A DNA stretch of 64,000 nucleotides, taken from positions 310,001 to 374,000 of the forward strand of contig NZ_MDGQ01000003.1 of NCBI RefSeq assembly GCF_001747105.1, in the 5' to 3' direction. Origin of the DNA: Roseivirga misakiensis (GTDB lineage Bacteria; Bacteroidota; Bacteroidia; Cytophagales; Cyclobacteriaceae). How positions within the stretch are numbered: position 1 is the first letter of the stretch; each line of letters begins with the position of its first letter. Below the pieces are notes generated by a model. The model did no database searches, was not told where the DNA came from, and saw only the letters and a program-made list of their open reading frames with translations. Made by a program: the position numbers and the translations under genes. Below are positions 1 to 8,682 of the stretch, piece by piece.

Positions 1-630
1 CAAGAAAAAGGTAAATCCGTTCTCTCAGACGCAGAACTCATAGCCATCTTAATCGGTTCTGGCTCACAATCGTTAAGTGCCGTCGACCTTTCCAAACAAA
101 TACTTACATCCGTCAGTAACGACCTCAATAGTTTAGCTAGACTAAGTGTATCAGAACTTAGAAAATTCAAAGGCATCGGCGCAGCCAAAGCCATATCAAT
201 AGTGAGTGCTCTAGAACTCGGTCGTAGAAGAAAAAACAGATCGCTAGAAAACAGGTTACTAATCAAGAGCGCCAAAGATGTCTACGACCTAATGATCCCT
301 GACTTACTAGATCAACCAACTGAGCAGTTCTGGATACTTATTCTCAACAGGAGCCATACCCTCATTTGCAAGAAACTAGTCAGCTTAGGTGGCATTTCAG
401 GTACGATTGTCGACCCTAAAATTGTATTCAAAACAGCTTTGGACAATTTTGCCAGTAGCATAATCCTTGTTCATAATCACCCTAGCGGAAACCTTAATGC
501 GAGCGAGGCAGACCTTAAAATAACTAACAAAATAAAGGAAGCAGGAAAACTACTCGAAATCAACGTTATCGACCATATCATATTTACAGATCATGGTTTT
601 TTTAGCTTTTCTGATCAAGGCATTCTTTGA
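1..630 (+). CDS. radC: RadC family JAB-domain protein (5' end missing)
   Basis: The reading frame is open from base 1, so the start lies outside the window; about 209 residues are seen. The N-terminal part reads as a helix-hairpin-helix region (FKGIGAAKA near residue 58), and the C-terminal part is the JAB/MPN metalloprotease-like fold with the zinc-binding pattern HNHPSGN...SEAD (about residues 158-171). RadC proteins are widespread; a direct repair role has been questioned and their biochemical function is unclear. An internal ATG at 202 could be mistaken for the start, but the conserved helix-hairpin-helix region lies upstream of it in the same frame. No coupling to the next gene is apparent (about 86 bases apart). 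Confidence 0.93.
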   Translation, partial: QEKGKSVLSDAELIAILIGSGSQSLSAVDLSKQILTSVSNDLNSLARLSVSELRKFKGIGAAKAISIVSALELGRRRKNRSLENRLLIKSAKDVYDLMIPDLLDQPTEQFWILILNRSHTLICKKLVSLGGISGTIVDPKIVFKTALDNFASSIILVHNHPSGNLNASEADLKITNKIKEAGKLLEINVIDHIIFTDHGFFSFSDQGIL

Positions 631-716
631 CCGGAATTGATCACTAATAATTTCCTTTTCAGTGCAGTGAGGGCTAACTTCGCAGGAGTATAAACCGGCC
701 TGTGATGGCTTTATGT

Positions 717-1334
717 ATGAAGCGAAATAACATTTTTGGAATCTTAGTTGTTGCCATCGTTGGGATTACCATTCTGAATTTTCTGACGGTTGGTGAAAGT
801 ACAGAAGACTACATAGAGCGATTAAACACCGAACGCAAAGACAAAAATGGGTTTATGGTCTCGAGCACCTCACCATTAAAGGAAGAAGACCGCCGAAATT
901 TTAAAGGTTTAAACTACTTCCCAATTAATGAGGATTACAAGGTAACAGCAAGACTGACCCTTTTAGAAAAACAAAGACCGATATTCATACCATCCACAAC
1001 TGGTGAAGAATTGAAGTACATTCCTTTTGGCTATGCCGAATTTGAGCTCAACGGAGCTCCCCAGAAAGTATTGATCTATCAGGATTGGGAAGAAACGGAC
1101 CCCAATAAATTATCGCTAATGTTTGCTGATGAAACGAGTGCATTTCAAACCTATGGTGGCGGTCGATACATTGATGTCATGTACAGAAATACAAATGCGG
1201 TTACCATAGACTTTAACACGGCCTACAACCCTTACTGTCATTTCAACGAGGAATATAGCTGCCCCATTCCACCCAGAGAAAACATATTAAAAATTCCTAT
1301 TGAGGCTGGCGAGAAGCTTTATAAAATTGAATAA
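717..1334 (+). CDS. DUF1684 family membrane-anchored protein
   Basis: The protein has about 205 residues with an N-terminal hydrophobic anchor (FGILVVAIVGITILNFL) followed by a soluble domain. The C-terminal half has the DUF1684 signature: YGGGRYIDV, then DFNTAYNPYC, then CPIPPRENILKIPIEAGEK. The family has no established reaction; it is common in Bacteroidota and Actinobacteria. Possible starts are GTG 702, ATG 705 and ATG 717; I chose 717 because Met-Lys-Arg directly precedes the hydrophobic segment, as expected for a signal anchor. The gene stands alone between radC and pheT. Confidence 0.8.
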   Translation: MKRNNIFGILVVAIVGITILNFLTVGESTEDYIERLNTERKDKNGFMVSSTSPLKEEDRRNFKGLNYFPINEDYKVTARLTLLEKQRPIFIPSTTGEELKYIPFGYAEFELNGAPQKVLIYQDWEETDPNKLSLMFADETSAFQTYGGGRYIDVMYRNTNAVTIDFNTAYNPYCHFNEEYSCPIPPRENILKIPIEAGEKLYKIE

Positions 1335-1360
1335 ACCGTTAATTGAAAAAGCTAAATCCT

Positions 1361-1368
1361 TAATTTTG
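1361..1368 (+). promoter_or_regulatory. Bacteroidota -7 promoter box for pheT operon
   Basis: TAATTTTG matches the TAnnTTTG -7 box of the primary sigma factor of Bacteroidota, 31 bases before the pheT ATG. No well-spaced TTTG -33 box is present (a TTG lies 15 bases upstream, too close), so the site rests on the -7 box and position only. Confidence 0.45.
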
Positions 1369-1399
1369 GCATTCCGCTAATCGGATCAATTCAATACTT

Positions 1400-3814
1400 A
1401 TGAAGATTTCCCTTAATTGGTTAAAACAATACATTGACTTACCTGAAACACCTCAGGAAATCAGCAAGCAGTTGACAAGCTCAGGATTAGAAGTAGAGGG
1501 TCTTGAAGAAATCGAAAGCATTAAAGGTGGATTAAAAGGTCTTGTTATTGGCGAGGTACTTACTTGTGAAAAACACCCTGGAGCAGATAAGTTGAGCATT
1601 ACCACCGTAGACATTGGCCAGGATACACCAGCGCCTATTGTATGCGGCGCTCCAAATGTAGCAGCTGGACAGAAAGTTGTAGTAGCGACGGTAAATACTA
1701 TGCTTTACCCAGCTGGTGGCGATCCATTTAAAATAAAAAAGGCAAAAATCAGAGGTGAGGTTTCAGAAGGTATGATTTGTGCCGAAGACGAAATTGGTCT
1801 GGGTAGCGGACACGATGGTATTTTAGTTTTAGACACTGATTTACCGAATGGCACACCTGCCAGTACATATTTCAAAGTAGAATCGGATTTCGTTTATGAA
1901 ATTGGTCTTACACCAAACAGAGCGGATGCTGCATCACATTTAGGCACGGCTAGAGACCTGAAGGCGTTGTTTAATCGAGAGGTAAAACTTCCATCGATTG
2001 AGGAATTTAAAATCGACTCCGAAGAAAAGACCATTAAAGTAAGTGTTGAAAATACAGAAGCCTGCCCAAGGTATTCTGGGCTTACCATGACGGGGCTTAC
2101 CGTAACCGATTCTCCTGATTGGTTGAAAGCTAAACTTAATGCCATTGGGATAAACCCGACCAACAATGTAGTGGACGTTACGAACTACGTTTTGCATAGT
2201 TTGGGCCAACCAATGCACGCCTTTGATGCCGATGCAATAACCGGCAATGAGGTCATTGTAAAAACACTACCAAAAGACACCACTTTTACCACGTTAGACG
2301 AAAAAGAAAGAAAACTATCAGCACGTGACTTGATGATTTGTAACACCGAAGAAGGCATGTGTATCGCTGGAGTATTTGGTGGTATTAAGTCAGGCGTTAC
2401 CGAAAGTACAACGAGTATCTTCTTAGAGAGCGCTTATTTCTCACCTGATTACATTAGAAAAACCGCGCAAACGCATCAACTAAAAACAGATGCCAGCTTT
2501 AGATATGAGAGAGGTACCGATCCAAACATTACCGTTTACGCGCTAAAATATGCAGCCTTACTTATCCAAGAATTAGCTGGTGGTAAAGTCACTTCCGAAA
2601 TCACCGATATCTATCCAGAACCGATAGCAGATTTCAAAGTGCCTGTTAAGTATAAAAACATCGATAGGCTGATTGGTAAAGCCATCGGTAACGAGAAAAT
2701 TGATGCAATACTCGAATCTTTAGATATTCAGCTCACTGATCAAACTGGGGAAGGCTTCACAGCAGTTGTGCCTGCTTATCGAGTTGATGTACAACGTGAA
2801 GCTGATATCGTGGAGGAGGTATTGCGAATTTACGGCTACAATAATATTGAGCTAAAAGACACCCTTAGTAGTTCTTTCCTTTCAGAATTTCCACAAAGAG
2901 ATTCGGATGCGATCCAATTAGAAGTTTCAAGAATACTTTCAGGCGCTGGTTTTAACGAGATCGTGACTAACTCATTGACCAAAAAAGCTTATTCAGAAAG
3001 CACCTCTAGTTTGGCCGAAGAAGAAAATGTGAATATCCTCAACTACCTCAGTGAAGAGTTAACTGTCATGCGCCAAAGCCTTCTTTTTAATGGGCTTGAG
3101 GTTATCGATAGAAATATCAAGCGAAGACAAAACAACTTATCTCTGTATGAGTTTGGAAGAACTTATCATAAAGTCAACGATAAGTATAAAGAGCATGAAC
3201 GTCTAGCAATTTTCATTACGGGTGAAAACTTAGAAGAAAACTGGCAAGAGAAAAAACGCCCAGTTCAATATCATGATCTTTCGCAGATCATTAGCCAACT
3301 GCTTGACAAATTTGGTGTAAAACAATACGATGTAAATCCAGTCGAAAGCGATATTTTTTCATATGGCTTAACAATTTCGACTCGTAAGAAGCCATTAGTG
3401 TCATTGGGCAAGGTAAATGCCAAATTAGCCGCTAAAAATGAGGTGAAGCAGGAAGTATTTATGGCTGACATAGATTGGGATTTCATGAAGAGCATTTATC
3501 CACTCTCTGTAGACTATAAACCGCTATCAAAATTCCCAGAAGTTAAAAGAGACTTATCATTAGTAGTTGATAAAGCCATAAATTTTGACCAGATTAGACG
3601 ATTGGCAATGAAACTAGAGCGCCAGCTGATCACTCGATTAAATGTTTTTGATGTTTATGAGGGTGACAAAATCGGTGAAAACGAGAAAGCTTACGCGATT
3701 AGTTTCTTTTTACAAGACCAAGAAAAAACGTTGAACGACAAAGTAATAGACAAGACCATGAGTAGGCTTATGCATGGTTTTGAAAAAGAACTTGGCGCAA
3801 TAATTAGAAAATAA
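1400..3814 (+). CDS. pheT: Phenylalanine--tRNA ligase beta subunit
   Basis: PheT pairs with PheS in the alpha2-beta2 enzyme that charges tRNA-Phe in the cytoplasm; the beta subunit carries tRNA recognition and editing. At 804 residues it is the usual bacterial length. Visible domains in order: the N-terminal segment MKISLNWLKQYID, an EMAP II-like tRNA-binding domain (about 40-150, with GADKLSI and VCGAPNV), B3/B4 editing domain (about 210-390, with RYSG and HAFDAD), B5 domain (about 405-480), the catalytic-like core, and a C-terminal ferredoxin-fold anticodon-binding domain (about 710-803, FPEVKRDLSLVVD). The stop overlaps the next start as TAATG, so translation is coupled to the coiled-coil gene. 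pheS is not in the window. Confidence 0.98.
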   Translation: MKISLNWLKQYIDLPETPQEISKQLTSSGLEVEGLEEIESIKGGLKGLVIGEVLTCEKHPGADKLSITTVDIGQDTPAPIVCGAPNVAAGQKVVVATVNTMLYPAGGDPFKIKKAKIRGEVSEGMICAEDEIGLGSGHDGILVLDTDLPNGTPASTYFKVESDFVYEIGLTPNRADAASHLGTARDLKALFNREVKLPSIEEFKIDSEEKTIKVSVENTEACPRYSGLTMTGLTVTDSPDWLKAKLNAIGINPTNNVVDVTNYVLHSLGQPMHAFDADAITGNEVIVKTLPKDTTFTTLDEKERKLSARDLMICNTEEGMCIAGVFGGIKSGVTESTTSIFLESAYFSPDYIRKTAQTHQLKTDASFRYERGTDPNITVYALKYAALLIQELAGGKVTSEITDIYPEPIADFKVPVKYKNIDRLIGKAIGNEKIDAILESLDIQLTDQTGEGFTAVVPAYRVDVQREADIVEEVLRIYGYNNIELKDTLSSSFLSEFPQRDSDAIQLEVSRILSGAGFNEIVTNSLTKKAYSESTSSLAEEENVNILNYLSEELTVMRQSLLFNGLEVIDRNIKRRQNNLSLYEFGRTYHKVNDKYKEHERLAIFITGENLEENWQEKKRPVQYHDLSQIISQLLDKFGVKQYDVNPVESDIFSYGLTISTRKKPLVSLGKVNAKLAAKNEVKQEVFMADIDWDFMKSIYPLSVDYKPLSKFPEVKRDLSLVVDKAINFDQIRRLAMKLERQLITRLNVFDVYEGDKIGENEKAYAISFFLQDQEKTLNDKVIDKTMSRLMHGFEKELGAIIRK

Positions 3815-4107
3815 TGGCCGCTGATACAATTGATAGCAAACTTCAAAATCTTGAGAATAACCTCAAGATACTTATCCAATCTCGCGAGGCCGATAAAGAA
3901 GCTAAACTTCAATTGCAGCAGCAAAACGAACAACTTCAAATAGAAATTGAGACCCTTAAGGGTCAACTAACTGATTTTCAAAATCAGTATAAAATCGCTA
4001 AAATTGTATCTAGCACAACAGTAGAGAAGGAAGAATCTACTGAGTTGAAACATAAGTTAAACGAGTATATAAAAGAGATAGACAGGTGTATTGCACATCT
4101 GAGCTAA
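3814..4107 (+). CDS. Small coiled-coil protein upstream of zapA
   Basis: The 97-residue protein is almost wholly predicted coiled coil (residues about 5-65, rich in Q, E, K and L with heptad spacing), ending in a short segment ELKHKLNEYIKEIDRCIAHLS-like motif that appears conserved in the equivalent Bacteroidota gene. Its start overlaps the pheT stop by one base, and zapA follows after 12 bases, so the genes are co-translated or at least co-transcribed. The position next to zapA and the coiled-coil make a ZapB-like divisome partner plausible; this is inference, since no sequence similarity to ZapB can be claimed from reading alone. Confidence 0.8.
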   Translation: MAADTIDSKLQNLENNLKILIQSREADKEAKLQLQQQNEQLQIEIETLKGQLTDFQNQYKIAKIVSSTTVEKEESTELKHKLNEYIKEIDRCIAHLS

Positions 4108-4119
4108 GCCAATAAATAG

Positions 4120-4407
4120 ATGGATCTTCTATCAGTAAAGTTAAAAATAGGAGACCGCGAGTACCCCATGAAGGTGAAACCGGACGAAGAGGAAAGGGTA
4201 CGTAATGCAGGAAAATTTATAAACGACCAATTGAAGTCTTATCGAGAAAAGTTCGGTATTGACGACAAAGAAGATTTGTTAGCCATGGTGGCCTTTGACT
4301 GCATGGTAGCCAAATTGAAAGGTGAAGAATCCAGTAGTGCAATCGATAGTACTACTGACAGTAAAATCGATTCTATTAATCAAATGGTCAAAGAAGCTAT
4401 CTCTTAA
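4120..4407 (+). CDS. zapA: Cell division protein ZapA
   Basis: ZapA binds FtsZ and promotes bundling of protofilaments in the division ring. The 95-residue product fits the family: the N-terminal beta region (VKLKIGDREYPMKVKPDEEERVRNAG) is the typical ZapA opening and a helical segment with DDKEDLLAMVAFDCMVAKL follows. The C-terminal tail is Ser/Thr/Asp rich and helical at its end. It sits in the pheT - coiled coil - zapA - rny order, which recurs in Bacteroidota to my knowledge. Confidence 0.9.
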   Translation: MDLLSVKLKIGDREYPMKVKPDEEERVRNAGKFINDQLKSYREKFGIDDKEDLLAMVAFDCMVAKLKGEESSSAIDSTTDSKIDSINQMVKEAIS

Positions 4408-4453
4408 CTTCTAATTTCAGCTCTTTCTACCCTCTCTGCATAGATTTATACCT

Positions 4454-6019
4454 ATGGGAGACTCATTAACAATCATAATAGTAGGCATCGCAGCACTTGC
4501 GATCGGTGTGATCATCGGAAGAATTGCCCTACAAAAAGTCAATAAAAAAGCAGCGGCCGATCTAGAAGAAAAAGCTAAACTGTTAATTAAAGAAGCTGAG
4601 ATCACCGCCGAGAGCATTAAGAAGGATAAAATTCTTGAAGCTAAGGAGAAGTACCTCAAGATTAAATCTGACTTTGACGATGAGGCCAACCGTCGGAAAA
4701 ATCAAATCATAGCGAACGAGAATAAAATCAAGCAGCGCGAGTCAAAAGTAAATAAACAGCAGGCCGATGCTAACCGCAAAGAAGCGGAGCTAGACAGCCT
4801 CAAACAGAATGTAGCAGCGCAGCTAGATATTGTTAAAAAGCGAAAAGAAGACCTTGAGCATAAGGTGGAAGAAAAAGTAAAAGCGCTAGAAAAAGTAGCT
4901 AACCTTTCAGCCGATGAAGCCAGAGAACAGCTCATTGAGACCTTAAAATTGGAGGCCGAATCAAAAGCCTCCGCTTTAGTGAAAGACATTATTGACGAAG
5001 CCAAATTGGCTGGTGCCAAACAGGCTAAAAAGATTGTCATAGAATCGATTCAGCGTACAGCGACAGAGCATGCCATTGAGAATTGTGTATCTATTTTTAA
5101 CATAGAAAGCGATGATATCAAAGGGAAAGTGATCGGCCGAGAAGGAAGAAATATCCGAGCACTAGAAGCCGTCACTGGTGTGGAAATCATAGTAGATGAT
5201 ACCCCTGAAGCAATCATTATTTCAGGTTTCGATCCTGTGAGAAGAGAAATCGCTAGGCTATCACTCCATAGATTGGTCACGGACGGAAGGATTCACCCTG
5301 CACGCATTGAAGAAATAGTAGCGAAGACCACCAAGAACATCGAAGAAGAAATTTCTGAGATTGGAGAAAGAACTGTCATTGATTTAGGAATTCATGGTTT
5401 GCATCCTGAATTAATAAAAATGGTGGGCCGAATGCGTTTTAGATCTTCTTATGGACAAAACCTGTTACAGCACTCAAGAGAAGTTGCCAACCTTTGTGCC
5501 ACAATGGCTTCAGAACTTGGTTTAAACACGAAGAGAGCGAAACGCGCAGGTCTATTACACGATATTGGTAAAGTATGGCATGAAGAGCCAGAGTTACCAC
5601 ACGCAGTTCTAGGAATGGAATTAGCTCAAAAATATAAAGAGCACCCAGAAGTATGTAACGCAATCGGTGCACACCACGATGAAGTAGAAATGACCTCCAT
5701 GATCTCCCCTCTAGTACAGGCTTGTGACGCCATTTCTGGTGCTAGACCTGGTGCTAGACGTGAGGTAATGGAGTCTTACATCAAACGACTCAAAGACCTA
5801 GAAAATCTTGCCCTAAGTTTTGATGGCGTAAATAAATGCTATGCTATCCAAGCAGGTCGAGAGCTTAGGGTAATGGTAGATGCAGAATCAGTAACGGATT
5901 CAAAAGCTGGGCAGCTTTCCTTTGACATTTCTCAGAAAATAGAAAAAGAAATGCAGTACCCAGGTCAAATTAAAGTCACTGTTATCCGTGAGATGAGAGC
6001 AGTGAATTACGCCAAATAA
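4454..6019 (+). CDS. rny: Ribonuclease Y
   Basis: RNase Y is a membrane-anchored endoribonuclease that starts mRNA decay. The 521-residue protein has the standard order: N-terminal transmembrane helix (about 5-25), long charged coiled coil (about 30-200), KH RNA-binding domain with [11 protein letters not shown] near residue 227, and an HD phosphohydrolase domain with LLHDIGK near 366 and HHDEVE near 410, which supply the metal ligands. It follows zapA by 46 bases and probably belongs to the same operon. Its length and motifs are intact. The window also carries ricT, whose Bacillus homologue modulates RNase Y. Confidence 0.97.
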   Translation: MGDSLTIIIVGIAALAIGVIIGRIALQKVNKKAAADLEEKAKLLIKEAEITAESIKKDKILEAKEKYLKIKSDFDDEANRRKNQIIANENKIKQRESKVNKQQADANRKEAELDSLKQNVAAQLDIVKKRKEDLEHKVEEKVKALEKVANLSADEAREQLIETLKLEAESKASALVKDIIDEAKLAGAKQAKKIVIESIQRTATEHAIENCVSIFNIESDDIKGKVIGREGRNIRALEAVTGVEIIVDDTPEAIIISGFDPVRREIARLSLHRLVTDGRIHPARIEEIVAKTTKNIEEEISEIGERTVIDLGIHGLHPELIKMVGRMRFRSSYGQNLLQHSREVANLCATMASELGLNTKRAKRAGLLHDIGKVWHEEPELPHAVLGMELAQKYKEHPEVCNAIGAHHDEVEMTSMISPLVQACDAISGARPGARREVMESYIKRLKDLENLALSFDGVNKCYAIQAGRELRVMVDAESVTDSKAGQLSFDISQKIEKEMQYPGQIKVTVIREMRAVNYAK

Positions 6020-6078
6020 GTAGCCTCAGAAGCCCCTTTCCACATTATAGCACTCCGCGTATCTAGCAGTGTTAGAAC

Positions 6079-6095
6079 GGTATTTGCAAAATACC
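6079..6095. repeat. Short inverted repeat, possible operator
   Basis: GGTATTT-GCA-AAATACC is a perfect 7-base inverted repeat with a 3-base centre. It ends 12 bases before the TTG of the candidate promoter at 6108, a position suited to a regulator, though a hairpin in an rny 3' tail is also possible. Confidence 0.35.
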
Positions 6096-6107
6096 TAGTT
6101 CTGGGTA

Positions 6108-6138
6108 TTGTCCACTCCTAGGTAAAGCCTCAACTTTG
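6108..6138 (+). promoter_or_regulatory. Candidate promoter for the small membrane peptide unit
   Basis: TTG at 6108-6110 and CAACTTTG at 6131-6138 are 20 bases apart, matching the Bacteroidota -33/-7 spacing; the -7 box differs from TAnnTTTG in its first base. A start site near 6145 would give a transcript of about 270 bases ending at the terminator at 6381-6413. Confidence 0.35.
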
Positions 6139-6190
6139 ACTTGTCAGTAAGATTCAATAGTAGTCTGATTTAGTTGAGTCTCTTGGAATA

Positions 6191-6213
6191 GGAGGTCGTA
6201 GATGACGACCTCC
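6191..6213 (+). promoter_or_regulatory. Perfect hairpin holding an SD-like site and an ATG
   Basis: A 9-base perfect stem (GGAGGTCGT with ACGACCTCC) closes a 5-base loop AGATG. The 5' arm contains GGAGG and the loop contains ATG 6202, which would open an 8-codon frame ending at 6228; that stop overlaps a second ATG (6225) of an 11-codon frame. No U tract follows, so it is not an ordinary terminator. Function unknown. Confidence 0.45.
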
Positions 6214-6281
6214 AGTTCTACAAAATGAAAATAAGCACACACTTTTTCATTAAGCCATAGACAACCAAAACCAGTGCCATC

Positions 6282-6374
6282 ATGAATTACTTTTCAAAAG
6301 CGATACAGAAAGTATCTGAGCAATTCGAATTACTAATACTGCTTGTAGTGATAGCGCTCATACTCATTTACTAA
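6282..6374 (+). CDS. Putative 30-residue single-pass membrane peptide
   Basis: The frame starts MNYFSKAIQKVSEQFE, an amphipathic, charged stretch, and continues as a run of 14 hydrophobic residues (LLILLVVIALILIY) to the stop, which abuts the terminator stem. This is the shape of small hydrophobic membrane peptides, including type I toxins and regulators of membrane complexes. There is a candidate promoter 150 bases upstream and a strong terminator directly after. No family is recognised, and a chance reading frame cannot be excluded at this length. Confidence 0.4.
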   Translation: MNYFSKAIQKVSEQFELLILLVVIALILIY

Positions 6375-6413
6375 AAAAAAGCCCTCTCTGGATACACCAG
6401 AAAGGGCTTTTTT
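6373..6413. terminator. Bidirectional terminator between the small peptide frame and sucD
   Basis: Arms GCCCTCTCTGG (6381-6391) and CCAGAAAGGGC (6397-6407) pair except for a 2-base internal mismatch; an A run precedes and a T run follows, so it can serve the plus-strand unit and sucD on the minus strand. Confidence 0.85.
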
Positions 6414-6431
6414 AATATGAATTTTCAATAA

Positions 6432-7304
6432 TTACTTCAATACATTGGCCATAGTCTCACCAATATCAGCAGGAGACTTAGCTACGTGAATCCCACACTC
6501 TGCCATAATTCTCATCTTGGCCTCTGCTGTATCTTCAGCGCCACCGATAATTGCACCAGCATGTCCCATTCTTCTACCTGGAGGAGCGGTTTGACCAGCT
6601 ATAAAGCCAACAACAGGTTTCTTATTACCAGTTTCTTGAATATACTTAGCAGCTTGTGCTTCGTAGTTACCACCAATTTCACCAATCATAACAATTGCAT
6701 CTGTTTCAGGATCTTCCATCAACATTTGCACCGCATCTTTAGTCGGCGTGCCGATAATAGGGTCACCACCGATACCAATAGCAGTCGAAATACCCAACCC
6801 AGATTTAGCCAACTGATCGGCAGCTTCATAGGTTAATGTTCCAGACTTAGATACTAGGCCTACTCTACCTTTCTTAAATACAAAACCAGGCATAATACCA
6901 ACTTTTGCTTCTCCAGGAGTAATCACACCTGGGCAGTTAGGTCCTACAAGCGTTACGTCTTTACTCTTGATATATTCTTTAGCGTGAATCATATCTTTCA
7001 CTGGGATTCCTTCAGTAATAGCGATAATCACTTTGATACCAGCGTCTGCCGCTTCCATGATGGCATCAGCCGCGAAAGCAGGTGGTACAAATATGATAGA
7101 TACGTTGGCACCAGCTTGCTGAACTGCATCTTCAACTGTGTTGAAAACTGGTTTGTCTAAATGAGTTTGTCCTCCTTTGCCTGGAGTAACACCACCAACG
7201 ACATTGGTACCGTACTCAATCATTTGACTTGCATGAAATGTACCTTCAGAACCTGTAAATCCTTGTACAATCACCTTTGAATCCTTGTTCACTAAAACGC
7301 TCAT
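6432..7304 (-). CDS. sucD: Succinate--CoA ligase (ADP-forming) subunit alpha
   Basis: SucD with SucC interconverts succinyl-CoA and succinate with nucleotide phosphorylation in the TCA cycle. The 290-residue product has the CoA-binding Rossmann start ([35 protein letters not shown]), the CoA site VGPNCPG, and the phosphohistidine loop GHAGAIIGG near residue 248. Length and motifs are normal. sucC is not adjacent; separate sucC and sucD genes are usual in this phylum as far as I know. It is transcribed from a well-formed promoter at 7327-7357 and ends at a shared terminator. Confidence 0.97.
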   Translation of the reverse strand: MSVLVNKDSKVIVQGFTGSEGTFHASQMIEYGTNVVGGVTPGKGGQTHLDKPVFNTVEDAVQQAGANVSIIFVPPAFAADAIMEAADAGIKVIIAITEGIPVKDMIHAKEYIKSKDVTLVGPNCPGVITPGEAKVGIMPGFVFKKGRVGLVSKSGTLTYEAADQLAKSGLGISTAIGIGGDPIIGTPTKDAVQMLMEDPETDAIVMIGEIGGNYEAQAAKYIQETGNKKPVVGFIAGQTAPPGRRMGHAGAIIGGAEDTAEAKMRIMAECGIHVAKSPADIGETMANVLK

Positions 7305-7326
7305 GGTAGTGGGTTTAAATTTGAGG

Positions 7327-7357
7327 CAAAAATAGAATATAAAACGGCTTCAGCAAA
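7327..7357 (-). promoter_or_regulatory. Bacteroidota -33/-7 promoter of sucD
   Basis: On the minus strand TTTG (7357-7354) is followed after 19 bases by TATTTTTG (7334-7327), a full match to TTTG-N19-TAnnTTTG, about 23 bases before the ATG. It is the best-formed promoter in the window. Confidence 0.65.
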
Positions 7358-7606
7358 AGGAATAATGATCAAGAAAAGGCCTTTTCTCTAACTGTGATGC
7401 GTCTTATTTCCATTCCATCGGCATTTAACAGTTTTTAACCAAAAATTTACCAACTAAACGAAACTATTTTCTTGAGGCTTGCGTCTTATATGCAGAAGTT
7501 AATTCTAAAATTGAGTTGATTTGAGTTGTTGATCAGAATTAAATTCTACTATTAACAGATTTAAAAGTAGTTAGTTAGTTTTTAGTATTTTAAGGTTGAA
7601 GATGAG
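7358..7606. other. AT-rich non-coding stretch
   Basis: Between the sucD promoter and the terminator at 7607 I see no credible reading frame, tRNA or repeat. The only notable point is that the terminator at its right end has its better U tract on the plus strand, although no plus-strand gene is known here. Confidence 0.5.
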
Positions 7607-7633
7607 AAAGCCCCTAGATTAGGGGCTTTTTCT
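7607..7633. terminator. Strong stem terminator, both directions
   Basis: AAAGCCCCTA (7607-7616) pairs perfectly with TAGGGGCTTT (7620-7629) around the loop GAT, followed by further T bases. It lies directly after the stop of the minus-strand nuclease-fold gene and overlaps its last bases. The longer U tract is on the plus strand. Confidence 0.8.
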
Positions 7634-8597
7634 ATTTATCGCTTGTCTGAAATTCTGCTATTAATGGTAAATGATCACTTAATCTTATCATTTCGGCTTT
7701 GTCCAAAATATACTCAACCTTTAGTGACCCTTCCACCAGCTCACTCATCATATTTTTGTTAGGAACTATATAATCCAATCGCCTGCTCGGAGCATCCGAT
7801 GGATGCGAAAAAATTGTTGGGTCCAAAGGATCTATAAACTGAAGACCTTTCTTTCCTTTTAACAACACCTTCATCTCCTTACTATCCGGAAGACTATTAA
7901 AATCACCCATCATTACCAAGTTTGCCTTTTTATCTTCCTTGATGAATCTGGCGAATTGATTTTTCAAGAATGAAATTTGCCCAATTCTCATTTGCTCATT
8001 CCGTTCCCCGCGGCCAGCTTTAAGATGAACTCCTGTCAAATTGAACTCATAATCGTTAGTGGGAAAAATATCGATCGACCACATTCTAGTATTCAAGTTG
8101 ATCTGGGTTTCTTCATTACCATCTTTGTCAGTTATACCCGGAACTGGGGTATAAAGCGAGCCATAACTATACATAGTGCCCAGTGGCACTTTGCTCATAA
8201 TCACTACGTTCATATACCACCCATCACTTTCATTTCCTGCAAAAAACTGATATCCTAAATTCGAAAAATGCTTATCTGCAATGGCTCTCAGGTACTCACT
8301 ACTCTCAAACTCTTGTAATACTACGATGTCGGCATTCACTTTTTTGATCGCTTCTGCGAGCAAAGCCTCTTTTCCATTCATTTGGTCCTTAGGATCATCC
8401 TCTCTCCCATTGTTTACATACGGATTGTCATGGCCATCGACAAAATGCTCAACATTCCAGCTGAGAATTTTGATCTGATCAGGCTGATAATTAAACCCTA
8501 CCGGTACACTCGTGCCTTTTCTCTTCAAAGATTGACCCGTAGCGTATGTTCCAGTGATCACCGATAAAACCATCAAGCATATGATTATTCTTTTCAT
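7632..8597 (-). CDS. Secreted endonuclease/exonuclease/phosphatase fold protein
   Basis: The 321-residue protein begins with a Sec signal peptide (MKRIIICLMVLSVITGTYATGQ). The mature part has the EEP fold motifs in order: ILSWNVEHF (metal-binding Asn), LQEFESSEYL (catalytic Glu), TGVHLKAGRG, MMGDFNSLPDS (Asp/Asn) and the terminal LSDHLPLIAEF (catalytic Asp-His). Substrates in this fold range from DNA to phospholipid or inositol phosphates; the sequence alone does not say which. An exported location suggests nutrient scavenging of extracellular DNA or phosphoesters. It stands alone, with its own terminator. Confidence 0.88.
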   Translation of the reverse strand: MKRIIICLMVLSVITGTYATGQSLKRKGTSVPVGFNYQPDQIKILSWNVEHFVDGHDNPYVNNGREDDPKDQMNGKEALLAEAIKKVNADIVVLQEFESSEYLRAIADKHFSNLGYQFFAGNESDGWYMNVVIMSKVPLGTMYSYGSLYTPVPGITDKDGNEETQINLNTRMWSIDIFPTNDYEFNLTGVHLKAGRGERNEQMRIGQISFLKNQFARFIKEDKKANLVMMGDFNSLPDSKEMKVLLKGKKGLQFIDPLDPTIFSHPSDAPSRRLDYIVPNKNMMSELVEGSLKVEYILDKAEMIRLSDHLPLIAEFQTSDK

Positions 8598-8682
8598 TCC
8601 TTTATCTTTTCAGTAAAGTAAATATCTAGAAAGTTGACGGCTCAATGTTTCCCGTTAACGAACTGTTATAAAATCAAAAACA

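Noticed and set aside
202-630. A complete gene starting at ATG 202
   Set aside because: The frame is open to base 1 and the upstream part encodes the RadC helix-hairpin-helix region, so this is an internal Met of a truncated gene.
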